The translations under genes and the position numbers were made by a program. 64,000 nt of DNA from Hormiphora californensis (Eukaryota > Ctenophora > Tentaculata > Cydippida > Pleurobrachiidae), in NCBI GenBank assembly GCA_020137815.1, contig CM035352.1:2611131-2675130 (forward strand), read 5' to 3'. Below the pieces are notes generated by a model. That model was not told where the DNA came from. It saw nothing but the letters and a program-made list of their open reading frames with translations, and made no database searches. Shown in pieces: positions 11,044-23,200 of this stretch. The first letter of the stretch is position 1, and each line of letters begins with the position of its first letter.

Positions 11044-12724
11044 TTGAGGGGAAATATCGTTGGGAACTGACGAGTGACGGGTAACCTCTGACAGGGGGAC
11101 GGTCATAAAAGCCTGTCAAGTAATTGCCCAGGGATGATTTGAATTGACCTAAGCTTCCGCAAGAGTTAATGGCCGCTGGCAACCTGTTCCACAGGTGAGC
11201 AGCTCTCGGACCGAAGGAAGAATGGAACTGATTCGCTCTCCAGGTCTCAGCCCGATATGGAAACGGTGGTGGGACTAACCTCATACCCAACCTTGCACTG
11301 TGTTGGAACACAAGGTTTGCTGAATTCGGAACAAACCCATGGATCGTCTTCCACACATGTATCAACATATAACGTTGTCTTCTGCGTTGAAGAGACATCA
11401 GGTTGAGAACTTTTAATCTTCCCCAATAATCATGATTCTGCATTCCCTCGAGACGTCTTGTAAAACACCTTTGAACGTTCTCAATTGACTTGATGTCACC
11501 AGCCTTTGTTGGGTTCCAGACCAGGCAACAATACTCCAAAATTGGTCTGACCAGTGATTTGAAGAGTTGTAACATTACCTCTGGCGACCGGTCTCGAAAA
11601 ACACTGAAAATCCACCCAGATAGAAGAGAGGCTTTCCGCACAATGATAGAAATGTGCTTAGACCACGAGCCATCTGAAGACATCTGAACACCCAAGTCAC
11701 GGACATCGGGTTCGGGAATCAGTTGAACTCCAGAGTCTGTAGTGTACGAACTCATTTCAGTTGAAAAAGGAAGTTCCTTGAAGATTGCTGATTTGTTACA
11801 TGATAATCCAGGTATGGAAGATACTTCACGAGATGGTACCAAACAGCACGAATATATCCTTCTACAACCACCTTCGCCATGGACCAAAGGCCCATCTCCC
11901 ACAAATCCATCACACTGCTCAAAAATCAGTCCAGACTCTTCGAGAGGAATCTTTTGGGATACGAGCTATCCAACTCTTCAACAGGATGCCGACATCAGTT
12001 CGTCTATCTACATCTGTTGACAACCTAAAAGTCAATCTGGGCAGATTTCTCGACACCCTTCCGGACAGACCTCCGGTCACAGGATACCACACAACTGGGG
12101 ACAACTCGCTCTTTAGTCTGCTGACGGAAGGCAAGTAACTTCATTCCCACTTATCACAACACTTCACGTGGATGCTTAGGCTGAGTGCGTGGTATTATTT
12201 TGACTATTTATTGTGTACAATACCAAAACTTATTTGTAATTCTTGTAATTCTTGTAATTCTTGTTCAGTCTATAACTCAAGAGCTGAAACTTTTGATCAT
12301 TTCTTTATTTTGAATTTTCCTGTTTCCAACTTTCTCCTCAATTTTTACTTTTCACAGCTGATGCCTGATAAGACATAATATATAAGTGATAAGCCAATAT
12401 ACTCCATTTTTTTTTCAACTGTTCGTGCGCGGAATTGTTTTGACTTTTGCATGTCTATCACATGTTAACGTGTAGCGCGTGCCACGAAAATTCTAAATTT
12501 CACTGAAATTTCAATTTTGGGTGAACAGTTGAAAAAAAATGGACTTTATATCTGTGTTGCATGATTCAATTGATAATTTAAACAAGAAAAAAAAGAATAT
12601 TGCGATCCGCATCGGGCGCATCCGCCACGACGAGCGTCTCGGAAAAAGAGCGAAAGCACCAACATGCCCTACGAAGTACGCATTACGACATGTACACAAA
12701 AATCGACGCCACGATTTGCTTTAA
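11044..12724. mobile_element. Composite LINE cassette copy 1: two head-to-head 5'-truncated reverse-transcriptase ends
   Basis: 11044-about 11790 reads on minus as the C-terminal part of a non-LTR reverse transcriptase: DLGVQMSSDGSWSKH, SLVRPILEYCCLVWNP, then RAAHLWNRLP. From about 11791 to 12139 a second, different end reads on plus (IQVWKILHEMVPN, GIRAIQLFNRMPT, DRPPVTGYHTTGDNS) with a TTCTTGTAA tail repeat. Neither carries the catalytic YADD region, so both are 5'-truncated, inactive insertions, joined head to head. A MITE of family B sits at about 12401-12545. The whole cassette is repeated at 15004-16684. Confidence 0.85.
12401..12545. mobile_element. MITE family B, copy 1
   Basis: Terminal inverted repeats CTCCATTTTTTTTCAACTG / CAGTTGAAAAAAAATGGA enclose a GC-rich middle with CACATGTTAACGTGTAGCG. 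Other copies: 13214-13372, a split copy at 13747-14298, 16362-16506 and 17192-17330. Confidence 0.75.
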
Positions 12725-12809
12725 GAGCGATCAGCGACCATCGGGTGACAGTTCGATAAAAACCATTTCTAAATGAAACTGTAATTTGGAATTGGCGTTG
12801 GTGATTACA

Positions 12810-13655
12810 AAGGGGAAATCCTGAATTTCCAGGAATCTCAGGTCAAGTCGTTTGAAACGCACTTTAGTCCCTGCTCTGTGCTGATTGTTACAATGACATC
12901 ATTAGAACGGTTCGGTGAAGCTAGACAGCTGAGTCAGCCGTCTATCGTCACCTCTATGCCCCGCGGGGCTACTGCCAGCCCCGTCCCTACTCCCTACAGC
13001 TGACAAGTGACAGCCCGTGACAATAAATTCTTTCTCAGAATATGCTAAAGGCCCCTCGGTAGTTAAGAGATTTCCATCGGCATACGCTACAGAGTACAGG
13101 CCTCTACAGTCTACACTCTACAGCCCAGGCGCCACTCTCCAGTCACCAGTGCACACCAACGTCTTTTTACTTGGCAAACGCTGCTGGCGCGGCGCCACAT
13201 GCAGCGTGGGATATACTCCATTTTTTTTCAACTGTTCACCCCCCAAAGTCGTGCGCGGAATTGTTTTGCGCGTCTATCACATGTTAACGTGTAGCGCGCG
13301 CCACAAAAATTCTAAATTTCACTGAAATTTCGATTTTGGGTGAACAGTTGAAAAAAAATGGACTTTAGTCTTTAAGGTTGGCAAACGCCGCTGGCCCCCC
13401 ACGGGATAAGACAGCGCATTTCAAGGGATAAGGCAGCGCTTTTCAGTTTTTTTTACACGAAAACAACTTTCAAAAACAACTTTCAAAAACAACTTTCAAA
13501 AAAGAAGCAAGACTGGGCCCTGGACTTCAATAAAAACGGCGCCGCGCTACGCGTTAAATAGTAGCGCGCGATTGTTGAAAAGTTTAGCGCTGCCGCGCGC
13601 GAAAAAATAAAAAACTCAAAGATCACGCGACGTCCATTTTTTAATTTTTTTTATC
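12810..13655. repeat. Duplicated block B2
   Basis: Second copy of 9640-10310. It contains an extra 159-bp MITE of family B (13214-13372) exactly where copy B1 reads GGGATAAGG, so B1 is the empty site. Confidence 0.8.
13214..13372. mobile_element. MITE family B, copy 2, with empty site in block B1
   Basis: Inserted at a TA (13212-13213, repeated at 13373-13374). The uninterrupted sequence is at about 10033-10037. Terminal repeats match family B. Confidence 0.7.
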
Positions 13656-13746
13656 GATTTCTTTATTTTGAATTTTCCAACTTTCTCTTCTGTTTACTTT
13701 TCACAGCTGATACCTGATAAGACATAATATATAAGTGATAAGCCAA

Positions 13747-14298
13747 TATACTCCATTTTTTTTTCAACTGTTCACCCCCCCAAAGTCGTGCGCGGAATTG
13801 TTTTGCGTGTCTATCACATTCTATCCATATAGTTATTAGATCATTGTTTCTGTGCCTACTGTCCATCTCAGTCGCAAGCCCGCTTTAGGTAACTGCTGAA
13901 GCTCTAAGCCTCTCAGCCTTGTAGGATATACATATACTTATTTGTATATGTCTATAGTGTGAGAGCGGGACGAGTCACTTATATACAGTCCCACAGTGTG
14001 TACCCACTTTTATCTATCTACTGTTTCTGAATGGACTGCCGCATAAGAAGGCTGGCTTAAGAGCTCTGGCGTTTTAATTATGAGTTTTTCTCTCTGTTTT
14101 TTTGCGTTTATCTCTTAGCTATATTGAGTCAATTTGCGGGGTATCAAATGTAAAAATTGAATTGAATTGAATTGACTCAAATATAAATATTGAAGTTCAT
14201 TTTCATTTTCATCATTAACGTGTAGCGCGCGCCACGAAAATTCTAAATTTCACTGAAATTTCAATTTTGGGTGAACAGTTGAAAAAAAAATGGACTTT
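13747..14298. mobile_element. MITE family B, copy 3, interrupted by a 392-bp insertion
   Basis: The left part (13747-13820) and right part (14213-14298) form one family-B MITE. The junction ...CTATCACAT / TAACGTG... is split by 13821-14212. The insert ends with AAATTGAATTGAATTGAATT-type and TTCATTTTCATTTTCATCAT repeats, as expected for the 3' end of a retroposon, but it has no recognisable coding sequence. Confidence 0.65.
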
Positions 14299-14637
14299 AT
14301 ATCTGTGTTGCATGATTCAATTGATAATTTAAACAAGAAAAAAAAGAATATTGCGATCCGCATCGGGCGCATCCGCCACGGCGAGCGTCTCGGAAAAATA
14401 GCGATGCCGGACCGCCCCCGGTACCTGGATATACCAGACAAAACAATAACTCAATTCTGGACTGGAAACATCTTGTATCCAGGGAGGGGGAGGCTCTGTG
14501 AGGAGCTGACACCGGTGCAGCATCTGTGCAAAGTTATTTACAAGATTACAAGAAAGCACCAACATGCCCTACGAAGTACGCATTACGACATGTACACAAA
14601 AATCGACGCCACGAAGTATCATTAATCATAGCTCCTT

Positions 14638-14998
14638 TGCTTTAAGAGCGATCAGCGACCCGATTTGAAGTTAAGAAATGTAATAAATGAGGTATCTGCA
14701 GTCTGCTGAGTGCTGACCTAGTTCGATAAAGAGTTTTTAAATCATTAGCTTCGCATTTTTCTAAATGAAACTTAAAGGACTTAATGAAATAAATTCATTA
14801 TAAAATATAAGAGCTAAATGGTGCCAGTCTCTCCGACTTCCCCCTTCGCTCGTACCGCTCCAAGATTGAATTCCCATTCTAGTTGTACCTAGCAGATAGC
14901 TTCTAGTTATCTGTGCACGAGAAGAAGGGGCGACAACTTCAAAATATCCGACTTAATGTTTATTGCCTTGAATTCGTTGCTACCGACAAATCTATTCA
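14638..14998. repeat. Duplicated block C1 (empty site for MITE A)
   Basis: Matches 16682-17158 except that the latter carries a 119-bp MITE at GCTTCTA. No coding content. Confidence 0.85.
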
Positions 14999-15003
14999 CC
15001 CAA

Positions 15004-16684
15004 TTGAGGGGAAATATCGTTGGGAACTGACGAGTGACGGGTAACCTCTGACAGGGGGACGGTCATAAAAGCCTGTCAAGTAATTGCCCAGGGATGATTT
15101 GAATTGACCTAAGCTTCCGCAAGAGTTAATGGCCGCTGGCAACCTGTTCCACAGGTGAGCAGCTCTCGGACCGAAGGAAGAATGGAACTGATTCGCTCTC
15201 CAGGTCTCAGCCCGATATGGAAACGGTGGTGGGACTAACCTCATACCCAACCTTGCACTGTGTTGGAACACAAGGTTTGCTGAATTCGGAACAAACCCAT
15301 GGATCGTCTTCCACACATGTATCAACATATAACGTTGTCTTCTGCGTTGAAGAGACATCAGGTTGAGAACTTTTAATCTTCCCCAATAATCATGATTCTG
15401 CATTCCCTCGAGACGTCTTGTAAAACACCTTTGAACGTTCTCAATTGACTTGATGTCACCAGCCTTTGTTGGGTTCCAGACCAGGCAACAATACTCCAAA
15501 ATTGGTCTGACCAGTGATTTGAAGAGTTGTAACATTACCTCTGGCGACCGGTCTCGAAAAACACTGAAAATCCACCCAGATAGAAGAGAGGCTTTCCGCA
15601 CAATGATAGAAATGTGCTTAGACCACGAGCCATCTGAAGACATCTGAACACCCAAGTCACGGACATCGGGTTCGGGAATCAGTTGAACTCCAGAGTCTGT
15701 AGTGTACGAACTCATTTCAGTTGAAAAAGGAAGTTCCTTGAAGATTGCTGATTTGTTACATGATAATCCAGGTATGGAAGATACTTCACGAGATGGTACC
15801 AAACAGCACGAATATATCCTTCTACAACCACCTTCGCCATGGACCAAAGGCCCATCTCCCACAAATCCATCACACTGCTCAAAAATCAGTCCAGACTCTT
15901 CGAGAGGAATCTTTTGGGATACGAGCTATCCAACTCTTCAACAGGATGCCGACATCAGTTCGTCTATCTACATCTGTTGACAACCTAAAAGTCAATCTGG
16001 GCAGATTTCTCGACACCCTTCCGGACAGACCTCCGGTCACAGGATACCACACAACTGGGGACAACTCGCTCTTTAGTCTGCTGACGGAAGGCAAGTAACT
16101 TTCATTCCCACTTATCACAACACTTCACGTGGATGCTTAGGCTGAGTGCGTGGTATTATTTTGACTATTTATTGTGTACAATACCAAAACTTATTTGTAA
16201 TTCTTGTAATTCTTGTAATTCTTGTTCAGTCTATAACTCAAGAGCTGAAACTTTTGATCATTTCTTTATTTTGAATTTTCCTGTTTCCAACTTTCTCCTC
16301 AATTTTTACTTTTCACAGCTGATGCCTGATAAGACATAATATATAAGTGATAAGCCAATATACTCCATTTTTTTTTCAACTGTTCGTGCGCGGAATTGTT
16401 TTGACTTTTGCATGTCTATCACATGTTAACGTGTAGCGCGTGCCACGAAAATTCTAAATTTCACTGAAATTTCAATTTTGGGTGAACAGTTGAAAAAAAA
16501 TGGACTTTATATCTGTGTTGCATGATTCAATTGATAATTTAAACAAGAAAAAAAAGAATATTGCGATCCGCATCGGGCGCATCCGCCACGACGAGCGTCT
16601 CGGAAAAAGAGCGAAAGCACCAACATGCCCTACGAAGTACGCATTACGACATGTACACAAAAATCGACGCCACGATTTGCTTTA
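15004..16684. mobile_element. Composite LINE cassette copy 2
   Basis: Essentially identical to 11044-12724 (offset 3960, then 3961 after one T insertion near 16102). Same head-to-head reverse-transcriptase remnants: minus 15004-about 15750, plus about 15751-16099, then MITE B at 16362-16506. Confidence 0.85.
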
Positions 16685-16945
16685 AGAGCGATCAGCGACC
16701 CGATTTGAAGTTAAGAAATGTAATAAATGAGGTATCTGCAGTCTGCTGAGTGCTGACCTAGTTCGATAAAGAGTTTTTAAATCATTAGCTTCGCATTTTT
16801 CTAAATGAAACTTAAAGGACTTAATGAAATAAATTCATTATAAAATATAAGAGCTAAATGGTGCCAGTCTCTCCGACTTCCCCCTTCGCTCGTACCGCTC
16901 CAAGATTGAATTCCCATTCTAGTTGTACCTAGCAGATAGCTTCTA

Positions 16946-17064
16946 AAGTCCGTTTCAAGCGACTTGACCCGTAATTCTTGGAATTTGGCGCATTGCGCGT
17001 GTATTTACAAAGGGGAAATCCTGAATTTCCAGGAATCTCAGGTCAAGTCGTTTGAAACGCACTT
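16946..17064. mobile_element. 119-bp MITE family A, copy 2, inserted in duplicated block C
   Basis: Flanked by TA at 16944-16945 and 17065-17066. The unfilled sequence GCTTCTAGTTATCTG is at about 14899-14913. This shows the element boundaries and TA duplication directly. Confidence 0.9.
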
Positions 17065-17191
17065 TAGTTATCTGTGCACGAGAAGAAGGGGCGACAACTT
17101 CAAAATATCCGACTTAATGTTTATTGCCTTGAATTCGTTTTTACCCACAAATCTATTCAGAAAAGAAACTAACAGAACCATTGCCAAGTAT

Positions 17192-17330
17192 TCTTCTTTT
17201 TTTCAACTGTTCACTCCACAAAGTCGTGCGTGGAATTGTTTTGCACGTTTATCACATGTTAACGTGTAGCGTGCGCCAAAAAATTCTAAATTTTCAGTTC
17301 TTGGGGGAACAGTTGAAAAAAAAAGGACTT
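17192..17330. mobile_element. MITE family B, diverged copy
   Basis: TTTTTTTCAACTGTTCAC at the left and GGAACAGTTGAAAAAAAAAGG at the right, with the family core CACATGTTAACGTGTAGCG. It lies about 120 bp upstream of the TFG start codon and may form part of the TFG 5' region. Confidence 0.7.
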
Positions 17331-17452
17331 GTACCTTCAAGCTTCATTATATTTCGCTGAAAACCCTAATCAAATTGTTTTGTCTAGCCATGGTTGGGCG
17401 ATAACATTCTAAGGTGAATTCGTCCCTTCCACTGTTTATGTGCAGAAGCACG

Positions 17453-19674
17453 ATGGATCTAACTGGTACGTGATATTAAAATTTAGTGGTAGAATTTGTA
17501 TGATTTGTTGATCCTGTATTTAGTAGAAAATTGGGACAAAAAGGGACAACCATAATTTAATCATTCTCTCTCCCTCAGGTATGCTAATAATCAAGGCAAG
17601 GTTGGGAGAGGAAGTCAGGAGGATTCCCATACACAATGAGGATATAACTTACGATGAGCTACTCCTCATGTTATCTCGCTTGTTTCCCAAACATCTCCGA
17701 TCTACGGATGATGTCACACTAAAGTACATGGATGAAGATGGAGATCTCATTACCATCGCAGATGGAAGTGACCTCATGTACGCCAAGGCGTATAGTAGGA
17801 CCCTCAAATTGACAATATTTGGTGAGTTCTTCAGACTAATGCACTTATCTGAGTATTACATCGCAGACTCTGACCTCGGTATTTGATGATGAAACTTTTT
17901 CTGGGAACAAGGAGGACATTTTACTTACTCCAAATAGTACTTGTGTAATATGTGATGTTTACACCCTCTTTTTACCACCAGTGAAGGGTAGAGAGGTCCC
18001 GGCGGTAGATCTGGGAACTGTCCGTGAAATGAGGAGGGAGTTAGTGGAACTGAGAGATCGGATTAACAGGATTGTAGATCGTCTTGAGGATGTGTACCCT
18101 GAGCCTACACCCACTCAACCCCCACCCAAACAACCCGGTAATTGTTATTTCATCAACTTATATTTTCCTTTCCCCTATTTTTCCACAGCCAAGTTGTTTT
18201 GGTATTCTCAATGATGAGGCACCATTACTATTTTTGTTAAAATTAGATAATAGTCCCCTATCAGGAAGGTCCCCTCTCTAAATCCCCCTTATCTACAGTA
18301 TCGGAGACAGCTGCTGCCACGGTAAAAGGGTCGGTGAAACTTGACCCTGCAACGACCGCCGAATTTGATCCTCTAAACAGGAGCAGTAGCAGCAGTAGTA
18401 AGGTTGTTAAACATGAGCTGATAAACCCTGTAGCTCCTGCAAATACACCAGCTACCAATGTAAGAGTGGGAGTTAGTATATCTCTGTTACCAGGGAAACG
18501 GTCTTATGACGTCATGACGTCATCAAGAAAGATCGTGACGTCACTAACCCAGCTTTCCACCCCGCAGAGTGCCACAGCCACGTTCCAAGGAGCTGGAAAA
18601 GGTAAACCAGAGCCAGAGAAACAGACAGTATCTGTATGTCCTCAACCCCCAACCCAACAACACCAACCTCCTCCAATGCAGTCAGCCAGCCCTCAGCAGC
18701 AGGTGGGTGGGGTGTATCAGTATCATAGGAGTAACCCTGCACCACCATCCCCTCACCATCACGTTATGGTAGGTGTCAGCTAGCTCCATGCTGGGGTGTG
18801 TCTCTCTCTCTCTCTCTCTCTCTCTCGTGCGCTGGAGGGGGTAGACTATCTTGTGTGCTGAACAACTGTAGGGGGTTGTGGTCAACATAAAATTTAGGGT
18901 GATGTTTGGGGGTTAGAGAGCTGTTCTAGCTACCTTTGTGTAAGAGGAGTAATAATACGCTGTTTTCATGCTACCTGTATACATTCTACAACACCTGGTA
19001 TTCCCCTCCTATAGGTTGGAACCCCTGTAGCCCCACAACAACAACAACAACAACAGCAAGCAGCAGAGTGCCCCTACCCAGCAGCCCCCTGTTAACTACC
19101 CCTATGGACCCCCTCCAACCCATCCCCCTACTAGTTCCCAGATGCCCATGAACCCTGGGCAGGGGATGCCTCCTAATGCGGTACGTAGTCATTGTGTTCG
19201 TTCAGGTGTATATCGAATGATGCCTCAAGGTTGCAAGGTTTTTACCTATCCGTTGAACTAGATGCAAATGAGGTCAACTTTTGAGTCGCTTGACACTGTG
19301 TGTATGAACAATTCAAGTCAACTCTAGCATCGGACATGTAAGCGCGCAGCTATCACTAGTTTTACACCCTCCCTTGTGATGCAAAGACCCCTCTTTTCGC
19401 GCAGATTTTGCACACTGACTGGCTGAACAAACGTAAACACTGTCTGTTTCAAGACTGTTTACAGTGTCAACAGATGTCAGATAGACGGCGATTTATTGCC
19501 ACCCAGTATAATTCTAACACCCTCTATTTCTCTCAGTATCCAGGACAGTACCCACCAATGCAGAACTACTATCATGGGACCCAGCCCCCGACAAGTACAA
19601 GAAACCCGTATCCACCCCCAACTGGATACCCGCACGGCTACCCCCCGTCTAGTTACCCTCCATCCTCCTACTAG
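17453..19674 (+). CDS. TFG: TFG ortholog (PB1 + coiled coil + P/Q-rich tail), 6 exons, about 389 aa
   Basis: Exons: 17453-17465, 17579-17821, 17982-18137, 18299-18768, 19031-19180 and 19537-19674 (stop 19672-19674). Frames agree at every junction. [16 protein letters not shown]...[15 protein letters not shown] is the TFG PB1 start with its basic cluster, and [12 protein letters not shown] is the PB1 acidic OPCA motif. Exon 3 ([18 protein letters not shown]) is the coiled coil that follows. Exons 4-6 are serine/proline/glutamine rich and end in YPxxYP-type repeats, as in TFG. TFG assembles at ER exit sites with Sec16 and organises COPII carriers. Length matches the family (about 400 aa). The exon 5 acceptor chosen (CTGTAG/CCCC) is the one that keeps the frame. 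18460-18567 is flanked by GTAAGA and CCCGCAG, is 108 nt (in frame) and could be an extra intron removing a TGACGTCA-rich piece. Confidence 0.92.
18802..18826. repeat. CT microsatellite in TFG intron 4
   Basis: Pure (CT)n of about 25 bases downstream of the exon 4 donor. Confidence 0.9.
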
Positions 19675-20255
19675 AGATAACACCAAGTGTGTGATTGAAC
19701 TATTATTATACTTGGAGAGATGGACTTTGTGAGATGGACAGGCGATTACTGTCCCCGGCCAAAGTAGTAGACTACATTAGTAATGACTCGGAATCAATAA
19801 ACGTGCTGTATGGCGGCGCCCATACCCCAATTTGATTCTCAAATAATCTGAGCGCTCAGATGGGGTCGGCGGCGCCAGACAGTAAACGTGTGTGATTTTC
19901 TTCTTGGTGAAATACGTGATTTTTCGTTTAGTATCGTTTTGACAACAATCCCCATGTTAAATATATACACAACTCTTTATTTTGTTTGTACAACTGTAAA
20001 CTTGTTATTTTACATTCGTTCCATACATAAATACACACCTCGACTGTGAAACGCACGAAAATCTGGCGTAGGGTTTTCACTCGCAGGTTAACTGACATAT
20101 AAACATCTCTACATCACTGTCAATATCATTATCAGACTTCCTAGATAACAACTGCTGCACATCATAGTCAATCTTGTAGAAATATGGGGTCATGATCCAT
20201 ATATTCACACTAATAAAACATCGTTCTGAACTGACACATATATAAATAATAACTA
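19675..20255. other. Convergent 3' region between TFG and the CAP-Gly gene
   Basis: AT-rich UTR-like sequence. AATAAA occurs at about 19796-19801. An element at about 19810-19882 (GGCGGCGCCCATACCCC ... GGCGGCGCCAGAC) is an inverted relative of 20769-20848. No ORF of interest. Confidence 0.5.
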
Positions 20256-23200
20256 CTACGTATTATAGACCATCTGTATCTTATTAATTGGCACAAAAAC
20301 ACCCCTCTTGGCTTTACATTTGAAATAGGTGTGTCCTTGGTAAGTTCCATCATGGTTCCCTGTGTTGTTAGATAACTCAATACCCGCAAATAGACCGTCT
20401 TTACCCATTAGTCGACCTGTGTATCGAACAGTGCCCTCTTTCCAACTCGCCCTGCCCTTTTGAAGACTACTCGAGCTCCCACCGTTACATCTGAAAATGG
20501 GATTGTGAATTGGGGAATGGGAGATAAACATATGGAGAATGGCGATATTTAGAGGTGTATCTGTGAATTATGTTCTGACCGCGGTTCTCGAGAATCTGTC
20601 AGGCCAATGCTCTGACCACAGTTCTCGCGTGCTCTGAGAGAAATGAGAATAGGGCCAGGCCAATTTGCTCTGGACGATAGTACCACGCGACAGCGTGTTA
20701 CTCTGACAGAAGTGCACTTCTGTCAGAGTAACACGCTGTCGCGTGGTACTATCGTCCAGAGCGTAAGCTGTCTGGCGCCGCGACCCATCTGAGCGCACTG
20801 TCGCACGCTCAGATTTGAGAATCAAATGGGGTATGGCGCCGCCGTACAGATCGTAAGTCGTAACACAGCTGCTATGATAGAAGTACAAGTTTGTATCGTG
20901 TGCAGTACCTGTATTGTTCTGTCCCGCTACTACTACTTGGGCCGGTGCTGCACTTCGACCACTGTCCTTTGAATCCCTCTTATTCTCCAACATTATATCA
21001 TACGTTCTCCCACAGTAACTGCTCTTTCTCAATAGTTCCTGTTGTTGAGCCCCTGCTGTCGTCTGGGACCATGCGTTCCACGGCTCACTAGAAGGGCGGG
21101 GTATGTTAGGGAACAAAACACTTTGACAAACTATCGAATTTTATTATAGTTGAGATCCTGTAAAGTGCTCGATCCGGGGTGGAGAGCCAAACTAGTTACT
21201 AAATACACTTATTTTGACAAACAAAACTCCAAATCTCGCTAGCCTGGTTGAGAGACAATTTCATACCTGGCATTAGCCCGTGTAATATAGTCTGCCTCCC
21301 ATGCTGTCTGTGGAGGGTGTTGGTTGGTTGACGACTGATCCTCACCCCAGTTCTCCTCCTGCTTCACGTCCTCCCACTTTGTTCTACTACTCGGTGTCCC
21401 CCTCGCATCACCCTGATCGTATTTGGTCCTGTTTGGGGTTCCCCTGGCTCCATCCTGGTCCCATTTGTTTTGTTTGGGTGTCGTGGTCCCTGTTTCGTGG
21501 TCCCATTTCTTCACTATCGGCTCCGTTAAACTTGTCTCCATGTCCAACTTCTTGTACTTCTCAACTATTGCCAGTGCTTCTCGATACGTGTCATCCTCTT
21601 CTAGCACTGTGGGGATTACTCATAATAGCAGAAATAAATAAATGACACTCTCATTTCTCACTTTGAATTGATACTGCAGACGTGCCGGCATCATACATAA
21701 GGGGTGTTTTCACTTTTCTACTACCCTTACTCAACAGCTTTGATCACGTTACCTGAGTTGGTGAGGTAGTTTTTGTCTTTTGTGTATCCTTTCTTCGGAC
21801 TAATTACAGGCAAGTCCGTTATTTCCGAGATATCCCGATCAGACTTTAGTGCTGGTTTAACAGGAGTTGAACTACTCATCTTATCAATGTTATCATCTTG
21901 GGGGAAGTTGTTGTTAAAAACAGAGTGTTCAATAAATCCATTGACTATAGGGCTTTTTAGATACAATGTGAGACAATATGACAACAGCAAAAGCGGATAC
22001 AGCGATTTATTGGCTTACCAAAATATAAAGTTTTAGCAGGGTAGCTATCATCTTGTGGTATTAAAGGGTGTCTTCTTTCTGACTTCCTTCCCTCATCTTC
22101 CTTCCTCCACGCCCCTTGATCCCCCATCTTCATCTCTTCTTCTTTCTTCCAATCTCTCTGTTTCCGGGGCTCTTCATCCTTCCTCCAGTTATGTTCGGAC
22201 CACCTATCATCCACTGGATCAGACCTCTTCTTATCACCCCACCTGTCTGTGTCTGCTGGGTCGGACCGCTTTTTGAAATCCAACTCCACCTCCAAGGAAG
22301 ATGCTCTTTTCTTTAATCGCTCTACCTGATTCAGGGAATAGTCTCATTAGTTTACTACTAATTGTAAAAGTATTGTGTGGAGATAATAAGATCGAGAATT
22401 TAATCTGATACAACGTCACAAGCATGACGTCACGATGTGTTGTGACATCATCCCCACCTACCTCAGCCTCAGCGGCTGCTTTATCAAGAGCTGTCTCCCT
22501 CAGTTCCCTGCTCAACTCTTCTCGTTCCCCATTTAGCCGCTCTATCATAGTTCGGAGATTGTTCGAGCTCTGTGCAAGTTTCTCTGCCTCGTCCAGCTCT
22601 CGGGACTGTGCCAGATACTTGGTATGTAGTTCTGATATCTGATGAGTGGGTTAGCAATAATTTAATGTGTACTGTGTCATGGTAATTTCAGCATATACAT
22701 AAAGACACTGTCAGGCCAATGCTCTGACAGTAAAGACACACTCTAGTACTCTACATAAAAACCAAAGTATCTGATCACATAGAACACATTCCAAACCTCT
22801 GTCTCAAGTTTACTCGTTGTAGACTTTAACTCTGCCATCATGTTATCATTGGACGTCCTCAGGGTGTCTCGGGTGTCTCGTAACTGAGTGATCTTGTCAC
22901 GGGCCTTGTGCAGCTCCTCTTCTAACCGAACTTGCTCTGTAGAGGCCTCGTCTGCCTGTAAGATGGAGAGTGTTAGTGAACGGGCGATTTCTTGTATTGA
23001 AGGGCATATATTGTGGGAATGGGGCACAAAATAAAGTAGGGAAAAAACAGGGTCAGTTTCAGGTTGGTACGTGTTCGATATCCTACCTTTTGTTCAGCCT
23101 CAGCCAAGAGACGATGTAACTTGTCCATTTGTGCTTTCCTCCAGTCATCAACAGGATCCGTCTTCAGCCCCGTTATCTTTTTAGTGTGATTCTGTTCCTG

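Noticed and set aside
10985-11902. 305-codon frame as a host gene
   Set aside because: It is the C-terminal part of a LINE reverse transcriptase without the catalytic region, repeated at 14996-15862.
18460-18567. Additional TFG intron
   Set aside because: GT and AG ends exist and the length is a multiple of three, but the frame is open through it; kept as an alternative only.
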